DNA of 64,000 bases. It comes from Sphingobacterium multivorum. Its GTDB lineage: Bacteria; Bacteroidota; Bacteroidia; Sphingobacteriales; Sphingobacteriaceae. Position 1 is the first letter of the stretch. Each line of letters opens with the position of its first letter. Below, in pieces: positions 1 to 7,741 of this stretch. The notes beneath the pieces were generated by a model. It did no database searches. It was given only the letters and a program-made list of their open reading frames with translations, and was not told where the DNA came from. The position numbers and the translations under genes were made by a program. Location of the stretch: positions 1,178,001-1,242,000 of the forward strand of contig NZ_CP154261.1 of NCBI RefSeq assembly GCF_039511225.1, in the 5' to 3' direction.

Positions 1-927
1 AGGAATCAGTCTGCCGTCCATCTTTGGCCCCCAACTTTCGTCCACACCATCATTTATCCCGCCGCCCTTGCCATCTACATAGCTAAATTTTCCATCGGCA
101 CCTTGTCCAAAAACATTTTGATAATCGGGTAAAACGGCAAGCCGTTCGATTGTATTATTTGAATTGATGTTTATTCCTAGTCCTTTGCGTTTTTTTCCGG
201 ATTTTGTTGTAATCAAAATTACACCTGCGGCGGCCCTTGAACCATATAATGCAGCGGCATTGGGTCCTTTTAGTACACTGATCGATTCAATATCTTCACT
301 GTTGATGTCTGAGATTGCATTAGCATAATCCCGATTACCGCTCGTACCCAACTGGGAATTATCAACGGGGGTTCCGTCGATCACAAATAATGGCTGATTA
401 TTTCCCGCAATTGATGTTTCTCCGCGGATAATAATCCGGGAGGACCCCATGTTACCTTGACTATTTGTTACCTGAACGCCTGCAACCTTTCCTGCAAGTG
501 AATTGACTAAATTACTTTCTTTAGCTTCCGAAAGGTCCTTTCCTTTCAGCTCCTGAATAGAATATCCCAATGTCTTTTTTTCCTTCGAGATATTTAATGC
601 CGTCACAACGACTTCGTCGAGTTGTGAAGTCGTTGGCAAAAGTTGAACAGTGGTGAAACCTGTAGGATTGGTTTGAACAGTCCTAGTTTCAAAGCCAATG
701 TATTGAATGCTGATGTTGAGTGAGCTTCCAGTCGAAGGGAACTCAAATAATCCATTTGCATCTGTTTGAACCTGCTTTTTGCTACTTGTTTCGGTAACTG
801 TAGCCCCTTGGATAGGATTGTTGTTGTTGTCGACTACCTTTCCCTTTATAGTGGTTTGTGCGTATAGCGCGCCAGTACTAAGACAAAGCGCGGCCATTAC
901 GACAAAATTTATGTTATTTTTTGCCAT
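1..927 (-). CDS. SusC/RagA-type TonB-linked outer membrane receptor, N-terminal part (truncated by window edge)
   Basis: The frame is open from an ATG at 927 down to base 1, giving 309 residues with no stop, so the C-terminal barrel lies outside the window. The protein begins with a signal peptide ending near ALYAQ, then a carboxypeptidase-regulatory-like domain (about residues 25-105, containing GKVVDNNNNPIQGATV), the SusC linker LDEVVVTALN and a plug domain with GKVAGVQV, IRGETSI, PLFVIDGTPV, LKGPNAAALYGSRAAAGVI and ITTKSGK. These are hallmark SusC/RagA motifs. Such proteins import glycans or peptides across the outer membrane with a SusD partner, which would be expected to the left of base 1. 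The substrate cannot be read from this part. It is not obviously linked to the sialic acid locus. Confidence 0.93.
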   Translation of the reverse strand, partial: MAKNNINFVVMAALCLSTGALYAQTTIKGKVVDNNNNPIQGATVTETSSKKQVQTDANGLFEFPSTGSSLNISIQYIGFETRTVQTNPTGFTTVQLLPTTSQLDEVVVTALNISKEKKTLGYSIQELKGKDLSEAKESNLVNSLAGKVAGVQVTNSQGNMGSSRIIIRGETSIAGNNQPLFVIDGTPVDNSQLGTSGNRDYANAISDINSEDIESISVLKGPNAAALYGSRAAAGVILITTKSGKKRKGLGININSNNTIERLAVLPDYQNVFGQGADGKFSYVDGKGGGINDGVDESWGPKMDGRLIP

Positions 928-1355
928 ATTAATTATAATAGTGAGTTTATTATTTGAGTTGGGTTATAGGAGATATTTGAAATTTACCTGTAAAACATCC
1001 CCTTAGGACATTCGTTTTTCAAGGATATTATCTGTATGCTGTTTCATGTGTTAAAAAATGTTAATGCAAATATATAAAATCTACCTGATAACTATACTTT
1101 GTTTTTTTGTTTTTTGTAATTTTTGAGTCAGAATGATGAGATGTGGTCGTTAAAGGAGGGGGGAGGCTAATTAATCAAGTTCGTTTTTTTTCCGGAATAC
1201 CTTCATATGTTCTATGCAATATGTTGCTTATCAGAATATTGATTGGCGGATACGAATCATAAACGGCGACGTACGAATTGTAAATCTTCGTATTCTTGAA
1301 TAGGAAAGGGCAATATTCTTGTTCAGCGATTCCATGTAATAAAACGTATAACGCA
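928..1355. other. Intergenic region between divergent genes
   Basis: This AT-rich stretch separates the minus-strand SusC fragment from the plus-strand zinc-ribbon gene. Apart from the possible -7 box at 1067-1074 nothing gene-like is seen. The open frame can be extended upstream of 1356, but the extension (1296-1355) lacks any signal or domain character, and the family-like start at 1356 is preferred. Confidence 0.6.
1067..1074 (-). promoter_or_regulatory. Possible -7 box for the minus-strand SusC gene
   Basis: On the minus strand this reads TATATTTG, an exact match to the Bacteroidota -7 consensus TAnnTTTG, about 140 nt upstream of the SusC start codon. No TTTG-type -33 element is visible at the right spacing, so the call is weak. 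Confidence 0.35.
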
Positions 1356-1967
1356 ATGATTATTTTTGGTACAAGAACAAAGGTATTAGCTAACAGATCG
1401 CAATCGGCGATTGGCAACTGTGCATATTGTGGTACTGCTCAGTCTCTTTTTGCATACAGACAAGTGAAGTACATTCATATTTTTTGGATACCCCTATTTC
1501 CATATGCCTCGGAGATTATTACCATGTGTACCCATTGCAAAAAGCTAAGTTATCAACGTGAAATCGACCCACAAACACTTCAGTCCATATCATCGGGAAC
1601 TATCCGTAAAACACCTATTGGATATTTTGCGGGCTTAGTTCTGATTGGACTTTTTGTATCCGCTATTGTTATAGCAGGAATTTCCGGTGCAAAAAAGAAG
1701 GAAAAATACCTGAAAGATCCAAAGGTTGGCGATGTGTATGAGATTTCCTATACAAAAGATGGAAAAACCATGCGTACCCTTTATCGCATCGCCAATTTAA
1801 CGACGGACTCTGTTACCTTTGACCTAAACGATTATGAAGCGGATAGCCGAAAGGGCCTGCGCAAATTGCGCGAGCAACATGCAGATAGCTATTCTGAAAA
1901 GCAACGTTTATCACGAGCTGAACTTGAAGAAATGAAAAGTAAGATATCGAATATTGAAAGATTGTAA
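1356..1967 (+). CDS. Zinc-ribbon and single-span membrane protein of unknown role
   Basis: The 203-residue protein starts with MIIFGTRTKVL. It has a paired-cysteine zinc ribbon near the N-terminus (CAYC at about residue 21 and CTHC at about residue 57), an aromatic stretch between the pairs, and a hydrophobic membrane span at about residues 90-113 (YFAGLVLIGLFV and following). The C-terminal soluble part contains a lysine-rich stretch and charged helices. An upstream ATG at 1296 would add 20 residues with no recognisable feature; the ATG at 1356 gives the opening I associate with this zinc-ribbon family. The gene stands alone, facing the minus-strand barrel protein. No enzymatic motif is visible and I do not assign a function. 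Confidence 0.75.
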   Translation: MIIFGTRTKVLANRSQSAIGNCAYCGTAQSLFAYRQVKYIHIFWIPLFPYASEIITMCTHCKKLSYQREIDPQTLQSISSGTIRKTPIGYFAGLVLIGLFVSAIVIAGISGAKKKEKYLKDPKVGDVYEISYTKDGKTMRTLYRIANLTTDSVTFDLNDYEADSRKGLRKLREQHADSYSEKQRLSRAELEEMKSKISNIERL

Positions 1968-2015
1968 TGATTATTTTTATCGTTGTTATGAACAAGCTTC
2001 AGCTCTTTACCTGAT

Positions 2016-4703
2016 CTATTTCTTTGTTTTGACAATATTAAACTTGTGAATATAACCTACCATAAAATATTGTTTTAATGTTAGTGAATTTCCAAAATAC
2101 GTCCTGTTGCCCTGACTGCCCCAATAATTTTGGGTATTCTGATTCAATATGTCAAAGCCAGTCAATTTTAGCTGTGAATTGTTTTTCAATGTGTAATAGA
2201 CTGAAGCATTTAAGATATGGTAGTTTTTTCTTCCACTCAATCCGCTGGCCCGGTTATGTAGCGAGTAGGTAGATTCCAATGAAAACCCGTGGATCGGATT
2301 AATATTCAATCCTGCGCCAATTTTATGTGTAGAATAGGTTGATTCAATAAAGTCGGGGTTATCTTTTACCGAATTTATGTTTTTGTTCCAAGAATAAGTG
2401 TACTGTGGTGATATCGTCACCATGTTTTTCCACGTCGCGGAAAATCGTTGGCTGGCATTAATCCCTATATTGGTCCCTTTATTATCAACATCATTGATGG
2501 AACTATAATTTTCATAGGTGTAGATATTGTTGTTTTGCGATAGATAGAATGACCAATTTTTATTAGCTTTTAGGTTGTATCTCAGGTAAGTATAGGCACT
2601 ATAGTTATATTTTGAGCCAGCGAGAAACATCTGGGTGGTCATTTGTCCTGTATTGTTGTTTCGCCAGCTACGGCTCCCGATGCTGTTATTGACATAATTG
2701 ATATTCCCATTGACATTAAACTGCAATTTCGAGGTATACTTATAGTAGGATATACTAACATTCTGTTTTTCGATATTGTTGAATATAAAAGATGTCTTTC
2801 GCGTATACAATGGATTTAGATCCATGACGAGCTGTTGAATTCCGTAGAGTTCGGGAGACTCGAGATCTTTGTACCAGCCGAGGTTTAGATCTTTATAACG
2901 GATGTTAATATTGGGAAGCCAGTAGCCTAAAGATGATTTCTCGACCGAATTGATTTTAAGTAAATCAAAATGATTTGCCTTTACTTGATAGGCTGTTCCA
3001 AACTTTACATTGAAATCTTTGGTTGGTCTCCAGTAAAATATAATCCCCGTAATATAATCCTGGTATTTGTAACGGTAACTATTTTCATAGGGAGCAGCAT
3101 GTACTTCTCCCGTACTGTCACGGTTGATGTACACACTCTCCTGTGGTCCCTGCCGGTTGGTGACATAGGTTAAATAATAATCAAAGTTGAGTTTTTTAAT
3201 AGTTTTATTGTAATAGGCAGCACTAAAATAGAGATTGTTGGAATTATTTTGTGTTAGGTTTTTATGCCATAGACTAGTTTGAGGATTCGCTGTATCGTAT
3301 ATATTGGTAAGCTGGAAAGAGCTGTCGGTCTTTTCATTGGTATTGATGGAAACCGTATTTCTAAATGATACAATATGATTTTTATGGAGTTGCTTTTCGA
3401 TATAGAAACCATGTGAATAGTTCAGGGTATTTTCATTATCCCCCCCTGTACCTGTTGCGTCATTTAGTTTTTTGAGATCCGTATAGGAGCGGTTCATTCC
3501 GAAGGTTGAACTGTTTTTTGCATTGATACCCAAACTCGGTGTAAATTCAAAGTAGGCTGTGGTGTCCATGCGATGACGCAGCAGGGTTTTGATATTATGC
3601 CCAACAGATCTCTCCTGTCGTTGGTAATTGGATTCTGAATATTGTTTTTCCTGGTCGAATAAAGAGATTTGATTGCCTGTATTCTGATTTTCGGCTTTAT
3701 TATATTTCAGCATATACATGATATTCAACTTGGTTTTCTTTCCCCAGTCATTGTTGAGGTTAAATCCTAAGCCAATATCGTTGGCTTTACCTGAATAGTT
3801 TCTACCTCCAAAATTATCAAAACCATAATTTTCGGAACGACCAAGCCCAGCTTCTTGGTTCAATTCATTGTAGTCAAAACTTTGGCGGTTAATGTTATTT
3901 CCAAAACCGATTAAACTCAGCTGGAGTGTATCCTTAAATGTATTGAATAAACCGCCCGCCTCATATCTACTCCGGTTGCCGACACTGCCATAGAGCTTAC
4001 CGAAGCTAGCTCTGAGGAAATCTTTCTTAAATTTTAAATTAATCGTGATCGGCAGCTTATCTTCGTCCTCATTATCCTTTTTTGTTTCACCCTTATCGCG
4101 GTACACCTGTACAGTTTTAATAAGGGAAGCGTCCAGATTCCGTGTAGCAATGCGCAGATCGCTCGAAAAGAAATCCTTATCATTTACTTTTACTTTTGAA
4201 ACTTCTTTCCCTTGATAGTAAATCGAACCATCCATATTAACTTGTAGACCAGGTAGTTCTTTGAGTAATTCCTCTACGTTGGCGTTGGGACGAGTTTTGA
4301 AGAAGTTTGTGTTATATTCTAAGGTATCTTTATTCATCCGTACGGGGGGAACAATATTGACGACTACTTCATCGAGACTTTTGGAATCGAGCTTTAATTG
4401 AGCGAAATCATAATTTTCTCCATTGGGAATATTGAATTCTTGACGAAATGGGTTTGCATTAACATGTGAAATAAAAAGTGTTAATGCGGTCCCTGTGGGA
4501 ATTTTAACAAATTCAAACTTACCTTTTGTATCAGTAAGGAGATAGGAAACCACGGAAGAGTCTTTTGAATTGAGAATCGTTACAGTTGCTTTTTCTAATG
4601 GTTCCGCATTTTGAGCAAATACCGTCCCGAGAACTTTTCCCTTCGACTGGCCTATAGCTATAGTTGCGGTGAGTAATAAAATTAAAATAAAGTAAATTTT
4701 CAT
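2016..4703 (-). CDS. Outer membrane beta-barrel protein, TonB-receptor-like (OMP_b-brl_3 type)
   Basis: The 895-residue product has a signal peptide (hydrophobic residues 3-18, then Gln), a carboxypeptidase-regulatory-like domain at about 22-110, and a plug-like segment at about 115-210 (VEELLKELPGLQV, YYQGKEVSKVKVNDKDFF). The rest is dominated by alternating aromatic and polar residues typical of outer-membrane strands. The arrangement matches the large Bacteroidota family of TonB-receptor-like barrels without a SusD partner, usually annotated as outer membrane beta-barrel protein. Ligand is unknown. It is monocistronic: a convergent gene ends at 1967 and the sulfatase transcript ends with a terminator at 4955-4988. 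A long perfect inverted repeat lies 27-72 nt upstream of its start. Confidence 0.85.
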   Translation of the reverse strand: MKIYFILILLLTATIAIGQSKGKVLGTVFAQNAEPLEKATVTILNSKDSSVVSYLLTDTKGKFEFVKIPTGTALTLFISHVNANPFRQEFNIPNGENYDFAQLKLDSKSLDEVVVNIVPPVRMNKDTLEYNTNFFKTRPNANVEELLKELPGLQVNMDGSIYYQGKEVSKVKVNDKDFFSSDLRIATRNLDASLIKTVQVYRDKGETKKDNEDEDKLPITINLKFKKDFLRASFGKLYGSVGNRSRYEAGGLFNTFKDTLQLSLIGFGNNINRQSFDYNELNQEAGLGRSENYGFDNFGGRNYSGKANDIGLGFNLNNDWGKKTKLNIMYMLKYNKAENQNTGNQISLFDQEKQYSESNYQRQERSVGHNIKTLLRHRMDTTAYFEFTPSLGINAKNSSTFGMNRSYTDLKKLNDATGTGGDNENTLNYSHGFYIEKQLHKNHIVSFRNTVSINTNEKTDSSFQLTNIYDTANPQTSLWHKNLTQNNSNNLYFSAAYYNKTIKKLNFDYYLTYVTNRQGPQESVYINRDSTGEVHAAPYENSYRYKYQDYITGIIFYWRPTKDFNVKFGTAYQVKANHFDLLKINSVEKSSLGYWLPNINIRYKDLNLGWYKDLESPELYGIQQLVMDLNPLYTRKTSFIFNNIEKQNVSISYYKYTSKLQFNVNGNINYVNNSIGSRSWRNNNTGQMTTQMFLAGSKYNYSAYTYLRYNLKANKNWSFYLSQNNNIYTYENYSSINDVDNKGTNIGINASQRFSATWKNMVTISPQYTYSWNKNINSVKDNPDFIESTYSTHKIGAGLNINPIHGFSLESTYSLHNRASGLSGRKNYHILNASVYYTLKNNSQLKLTGFDILNQNTQNYWGSQGNRTYFGNSLTLKQYFMVGYIHKFNIVKTKK

Positions 4704-4729
4704 AAAATTTAAGTACGTATATCTTGGCT

Positions 4730-4775
4730 ATATTGTATTAAAATGATTAAATGTAAAATCATTTTAATACAATAT
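4730..4775. repeat. 19-bp perfect inverted repeat upstream of the barrel-protein gene
   Basis: The left arm at 4730-4748 (ATATTGTATTAAAATGATT) is the exact reverse complement of 4757-4775, separated by 8 nt. It lies 27-72 nt upstream of the start codon at 4703 and contains no G/C-rich core or T-run that would make it a terminator. It could be an operator or a 5'-UTR hairpin. Confidence 0.75.
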
Positions 4776-4954
4776 TAAAGAAATGAATTTTATACTATAA
4801 ATGAAAATTTATTTAAAAAACAATCGATTGCGGATTTTATTTGTTACAATATTTTTTGCATTATTTGTCTGAAGGGCAATCTTTTTGCGATAATCTTATT
4901 GTGTTCACGATATAGCTAGCATTTTGATCAGCAATTTGAAAAAGGGTATAGCAT

Positions 4955-4988
4955 TAAAAAGAGGGTATCCAGTAGATCGGATACCCTC
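4955..4988 (-). terminator. Rho-independent terminator of the sulfatase gene
   Basis: A 10-bp perfect stem (GAGGGTATCC at 4961-4970 with its complement at 4979-4988) has an 8-nt loop and is followed on the minus strand by a T-run (4960-4956). It begins 7 nt after the sulfatase stop codon. Confidence 0.85.
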
Positions 4989-4994
4989 ATGACA

Positions 4995-6527
4995 TTATTG
5001 GTCGATGTTGATTTTGTAAATAGCTTCTGCTTCTTTATCATCAAATTGGCGCATTTGCGTGATAAGTTTCTTTTTCATCCGTTTGACGACGCTTTGATAG
5101 GCTGGATCCTTGTAGACATTATGAAGTTCATTGGAGTCCTTTTGAAGGTCAAAGAGCTCCCAGTTTTCAATCCTTTTATAGTAGCGAATCAATTTATAAC
5201 GGTCGTCACGAACACCAAAATGAGGGCTCACGGCGTGTTCGCCATTTTCAAAATAATGATAGAACAGCTCTTTTCGATGTTCCTCGCTGTTATTTTTCAG
5301 GACATGCACAAAAGATTCACCCTGCATGTCCTTCGGTTTTTTGATAGCAGCTAATTCCAATAACGTGGGAGCGATATCAGCGTTGACAATTTTAGCATTT
5401 ATGGTTGAGTTTGGATGTAATAGAGCCGGGTACCGCATGACCATTGGTGTACGAAAGGATTCCTCATACATCCAACGTTTGTCGAACCAGCCATGTTCAC
5501 CCATGTAAAAACCTTGGTCTGAAAGATAGATCACAATTGTATTTTCAGCGAGGGATTTTCGATCTAAAAAATCCAATACTTTCCCGATGTTGCGGTCCAT
5601 GGATTGGGCAGTATTGAGATAATCAATCATATATCGTCTAAATTTCCATTCGGCGAGCTGTTTTCCTGTCAAATTATTTTGTTTCAATTGCTCATAAATA
5701 GGACGATAATAGGCGATATAGCTGTCTTTTTGAGCTTGGTTCATCCGCTTGAAATTACCGTCGGCCATCATGTCTTCCAGCGAATTGAACATTTTGAGAT
5801 CGTAGCCCATTTTCATATCCTTGTCAATAGACATTTCTTGCAATGCCGCAGCAGTTCTACTTTGATAATTGTCGTAAAAAGTAGTTGGCAAGGTAAATTT
5901 TACAGAATCATAGCTGCCAAAGTCCTTTGGATCCGGCATCCAAGTACGGTGTGTAGCTTTGTGACCGATGACTAAACAAAAGGGCTTATTCGCATCTACC
6001 GTATCTAGCCAATCGATCGCTTTTTCGGTTACGATATCGGATACATACCCTTCGTTGCGTTTGCGCCCCTCTTTGCTGATAAAATCTGGATTAAAATAAG
6101 TTCCCTGACCAACAAGAATATCATAATAGTTGAAACCTTGAAGCTTGTCTCCTAAGTGAATTTTACCCACCCAAGCGGTATTGTAACCTATATTTTGGAG
6201 CTGTTTGACAAAAAGATCCTGACTAAAGTCAAACTCAGAGGTCTCATTATCTTTGAATCCATTTTTATGGCTGTACTTGCCCGTCAATAATGTAGCCCGG
6301 GATGGTCCGCAGATGGAATTGTTTACAAACGCATTTTTAAATAGAGCACCCTGAGCAGCAATGCGATCTATCTGTGGTGTTTTTCCGTATTTCGAACCAT
6401 AGGCGCCTATTGCCTGATAGGCATGATCATCGGAAATAATGATAATGATATTGGGCTTTTTTTGTGCAAATGTATTTTTATGCAGAAATGTTGCGAGTAC
6501 AGCAAATAAAAAGATCCTGATTCTCAT
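4995..6527 (-). CDS. Secreted sulfatase, S1 (formylglycine) family
   Basis: The 510-residue product has a signal peptide (residues 1-21) and the alkaline-phosphatase-fold sulfatase core. The metal-binding aspartates are in ISDDHAY (D33, D34). The formylglycine motif C-x-P-S-R is C73-G-P-S-R77, followed by LLTGKYSHKNG. A second metal-site stretch SDQGFYMGEHGWFDKRWMYEE precedes RTPMVMRYP. The enzyme hydrolyses sulfate esters, probably on glycans in the periplasm or outside. The neighbouring sialidase and hexosaminidase suggest a 6-sulfo-GlcNAc substrate as in mucin-type glycans, but this is inference from context. It is transcribed away from the sialic acid genes, yet an operator-like palindrome shared with that locus lies at 6634-6644. 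Maturation needs a formylglycine-generating or anSME enzyme not seen here. Confidence 0.92.
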   Translation of the reverse strand: MRIRIFLFAVLATFLHKNTFAQKKPNIIIIISDDHAYQAIGAYGSKYGKTPQIDRIAAQGALFKNAFVNNSICGPSRATLLTGKYSHKNGFKDNETSEFDFSQDLFVKQLQNIGYNTAWVGKIHLGDKLQGFNYYDILVGQGTYFNPDFISKEGRKRNEGYVSDIVTEKAIDWLDTVDANKPFCLVIGHKATHRTWMPDPKDFGSYDSVKFTLPTTFYDNYQSRTAAALQEMSIDKDMKMGYDLKMFNSLEDMMADGNFKRMNQAQKDSYIAYYRPIYEQLKQNNLTGKQLAEWKFRRYMIDYLNTAQSMDRNIGKVLDFLDRKSLAENTIVIYLSDQGFYMGEHGWFDKRWMYEESFRTPMVMRYPALLHPNSTINAKIVNADIAPTLLELAAIKKPKDMQGESFVHVLKNNSEEHRKELFYHYFENGEHAVSPHFGVRDDRYKLIRYYKRIENWELFDLQKDSNELHNVYKDPAYQSVVKRMKKKLITQMRQFDDKEAEAIYKINIDQ

Positions 6528-6864
6528 GGTGTTTTCGGTTTAAATTGAATGTATCAAGTTTTTTAACCTATGCTATTTGAAAAATAGTATAGACTTAGCA
6601 AAGATTATAATGCTGACTAAGATAATGATTAATATGTATTACATAAAATAGTAAATGATTGAATTTACTTTTTTATATCATACCGCTATGTATTTTTGAT
6701 GTGGATTAAAATGACAATAAGGAGAGGTAATCTATTTTTATACTATAATTATGGAATTTAAGGCAACAATTAAGTGTATACTCTTGGTAGCTTTAGTAGG
6801 TGCTTAAAGCCCAATCATATAATCGGGCTTTCTATAGTAAAGTGAATCAATCCTGTTAAACAGA
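6528..6864. other. Intergenic region between sulfatase and GntR regulator
   Basis: The stretch holds the operator-like palindrome at 6634-6644 and a short plus-strand reading frame at 6751-6807 encoding an 18-residue hydrophobic peptide (MEFKATIKCILLVALVGA). A 7-bp hairpin follows it at once (AAAGCCC at 6806-6812, GGGCTTT at 6825-6831). No longer gene is visible on either strand. Confidence 0.6.
6634..6644. promoter_or_regulatory. Putative GntR operator upstream of the sulfatase
   Basis: ATGTATTACAT is an 11-bp palindrome with one central unpaired base. It lies 107 nt upstream of the sulfatase start. Near-identical sites occur at 7594-7604, 7656-7666 and 7718-7728 around the GntR gene, so the same regulator probably acts here. 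Confidence 0.55.
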
Positions 6865-7593
6865 TTATCCAATAGATTTCTTATATAAAAAGAGTCGCTG
6901 ATAATGATTATCAAGATGCTTGCGCATGGCATTTCGAAAAACTTCAGCATTACCCACCTTTAAGATATCGACTAGGCCTCGGTGTGAGATAAAGCTTTTC
7001 GATGGGCTGGGACTGGTCAGTAAGCCACTGCTGTGTACATACTGAAAAACAGGTAATAGCATGTTCTGAAAGTCTTTGAGAATCGTATTTCCAGTTATTT
7101 CGTAAAGCTTACCATGGAAGGCAATTTCAGTTTCAATGTCGAAAATAGTATTATCTGCATCTATAGGTTCTTTTGCAACAATCGCTTCCAATTCCTCAAT
7201 GTCCTTTTCTTGTATATGTTCAAAGAGAATATCCGCCATACCCACCTCCAGCACCATACGCATTTCAAAAAGATCCTGTAAGGTCTTGTTTTCCATGATG
7301 GTCGGATAAAGCGATTTGCGTAGGGGCTTTATAAGATCTGGACTCGTTAAAACAGCTCCGCGATGTTTTTTGGACTCGATCAATCCGACCATACGCAACC
7401 GCAACATGGCCTCGCGAACAACCGTACGACTTACACCAAGGGTTTCTGCCAGTTCAATTTCCTTAGGTAAAGCATCTCCAACCTTTAAGCCTTGATTGAC
7501 AAAAAGATTGATGATTTCTTTTTCTGCACGATCTACAAGTGAAGAAGTATCAATTGTGTTCAGATGTTCTATGAGCGAAGAATTCGGTTCCAT
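6865..7593 (-). CDS. GntR-family (FadR/FCD) transcriptional regulator of the sialic acid locus
   Basis: From the ATG at 7593 the product has 242 residues; a start seven codons upstream is possible but adds nothing recognisable. The N-terminal winged helix (about 12-80) shows the GntR signature LPKEIELAETLGVSRTVVREAMLRL. The C-terminal all-helical FCD effector domain (about 95-225) carries the expected histidines in EIAFHGKLYEITGN, ISHRGL and KHLDNHY. FCD members usually bind a sugar acid or other organic acid, often with a metal. Divergent transcription from the SusC gene and four shared palindromes point to control by a sialic acid pathway intermediate; the exact effector is not readable. 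It probably acts as a repressor that also controls itself, because one site overlaps its own start region. Confidence 0.9.
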   Translation of the reverse strand: MEPNSSLIEHLNTIDTSSLVDRAEKEIINLFVNQGLKVGDALPKEIELAETLGVSRTVVREAMLRLRMVGLIESKKHRGAVLTSPDLIKPLRKSLYPTIMENKTLQDLFEMRMVLEVGMADILFEHIQEKDIEELEAIVAKEPIDADNTIFDIETEIAFHGKLYEITGNTILKDFQNMLLPVFQYVHSSGLLTSPSPSKSFISHRGLVDILKVGNAEVFRNAMRKHLDNHYQRLFLYKKSIG

Positions 7594-7604
7594 ATATATT
7601 ACAT
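7594..7604. promoter_or_regulatory. Operator-like site at the GntR start codon
   Basis: ATATATTACAT differs at one base from the palindrome at 6634-6644. It lies directly upstream of the regulator's ATG (7593-7591), consistent with autoregulation. Confidence 0.45.
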
Positions 7605-7655
7605 AATAGCGCATTAGGCGCGTTAAGGCAAAGATAATTAATAAAAGCGATTAAT

Positions 7656-7666
7656 ATGTTATACAT
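7656..7666. promoter_or_regulatory. Operator-like palindrome in the GntR/SusC divergent region
   Basis: ATGTTATACAT is flanked by TAAT on the left and AATT on the right. It lies 14 nt upstream of the -33 element of the SusC promoter and 63 nt upstream of the regulator start, so it can serve both directions. Confidence 0.55.
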
Positions 7667-7679
7667 AATTTAATTAAAA

Positions 7680-7712
7680 TTTGTTTTTTACATTTTGTAA
7701 TTTATATATTTG
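7680..7712 (+). promoter_or_regulatory. Bacteroidota-type promoter of the sialic acid operon
   Basis: A TTTG at 7680-7683 is followed after 21 nt by TATATTTG (7705-7712), an exact TAnnTTTG -7 box. Transcription would start near 7718, about 24 nt before the SusC ATG, and the initiation site would fall on the operator-like sequence at 7718-7728. Confidence 0.7.
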
Positions 7713-7717
7713 CATAT

Positions 7718-7728
7718 ATGTAATACTT
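7718..7728. promoter_or_regulatory. Operator-like site overlapping the predicted transcription start
   Basis: ATGTAATACTT matches the consensus ATGTAATACAT except at position 10. Its position just after the -7 box would let a bound regulator block initiation. Confidence 0.5.
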
Positions 7729-7741
7729 AATACAAACCAAT

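Noticed and set aside
1175..1417. Minus-strand frame opposite the zinc-ribbon gene
   Set aside because: It lacks a signal or domain and runs antisense to the N-terminus of the 1356-1967 gene.
6806..6831. Terminator of the GntR gene
   Set aside because: On the minus strand the 7-bp stem is not followed by T's and its loop is 12 nt, so it is weak as a terminator for the regulator; only the tight link with the small plus-strand frame is noted.
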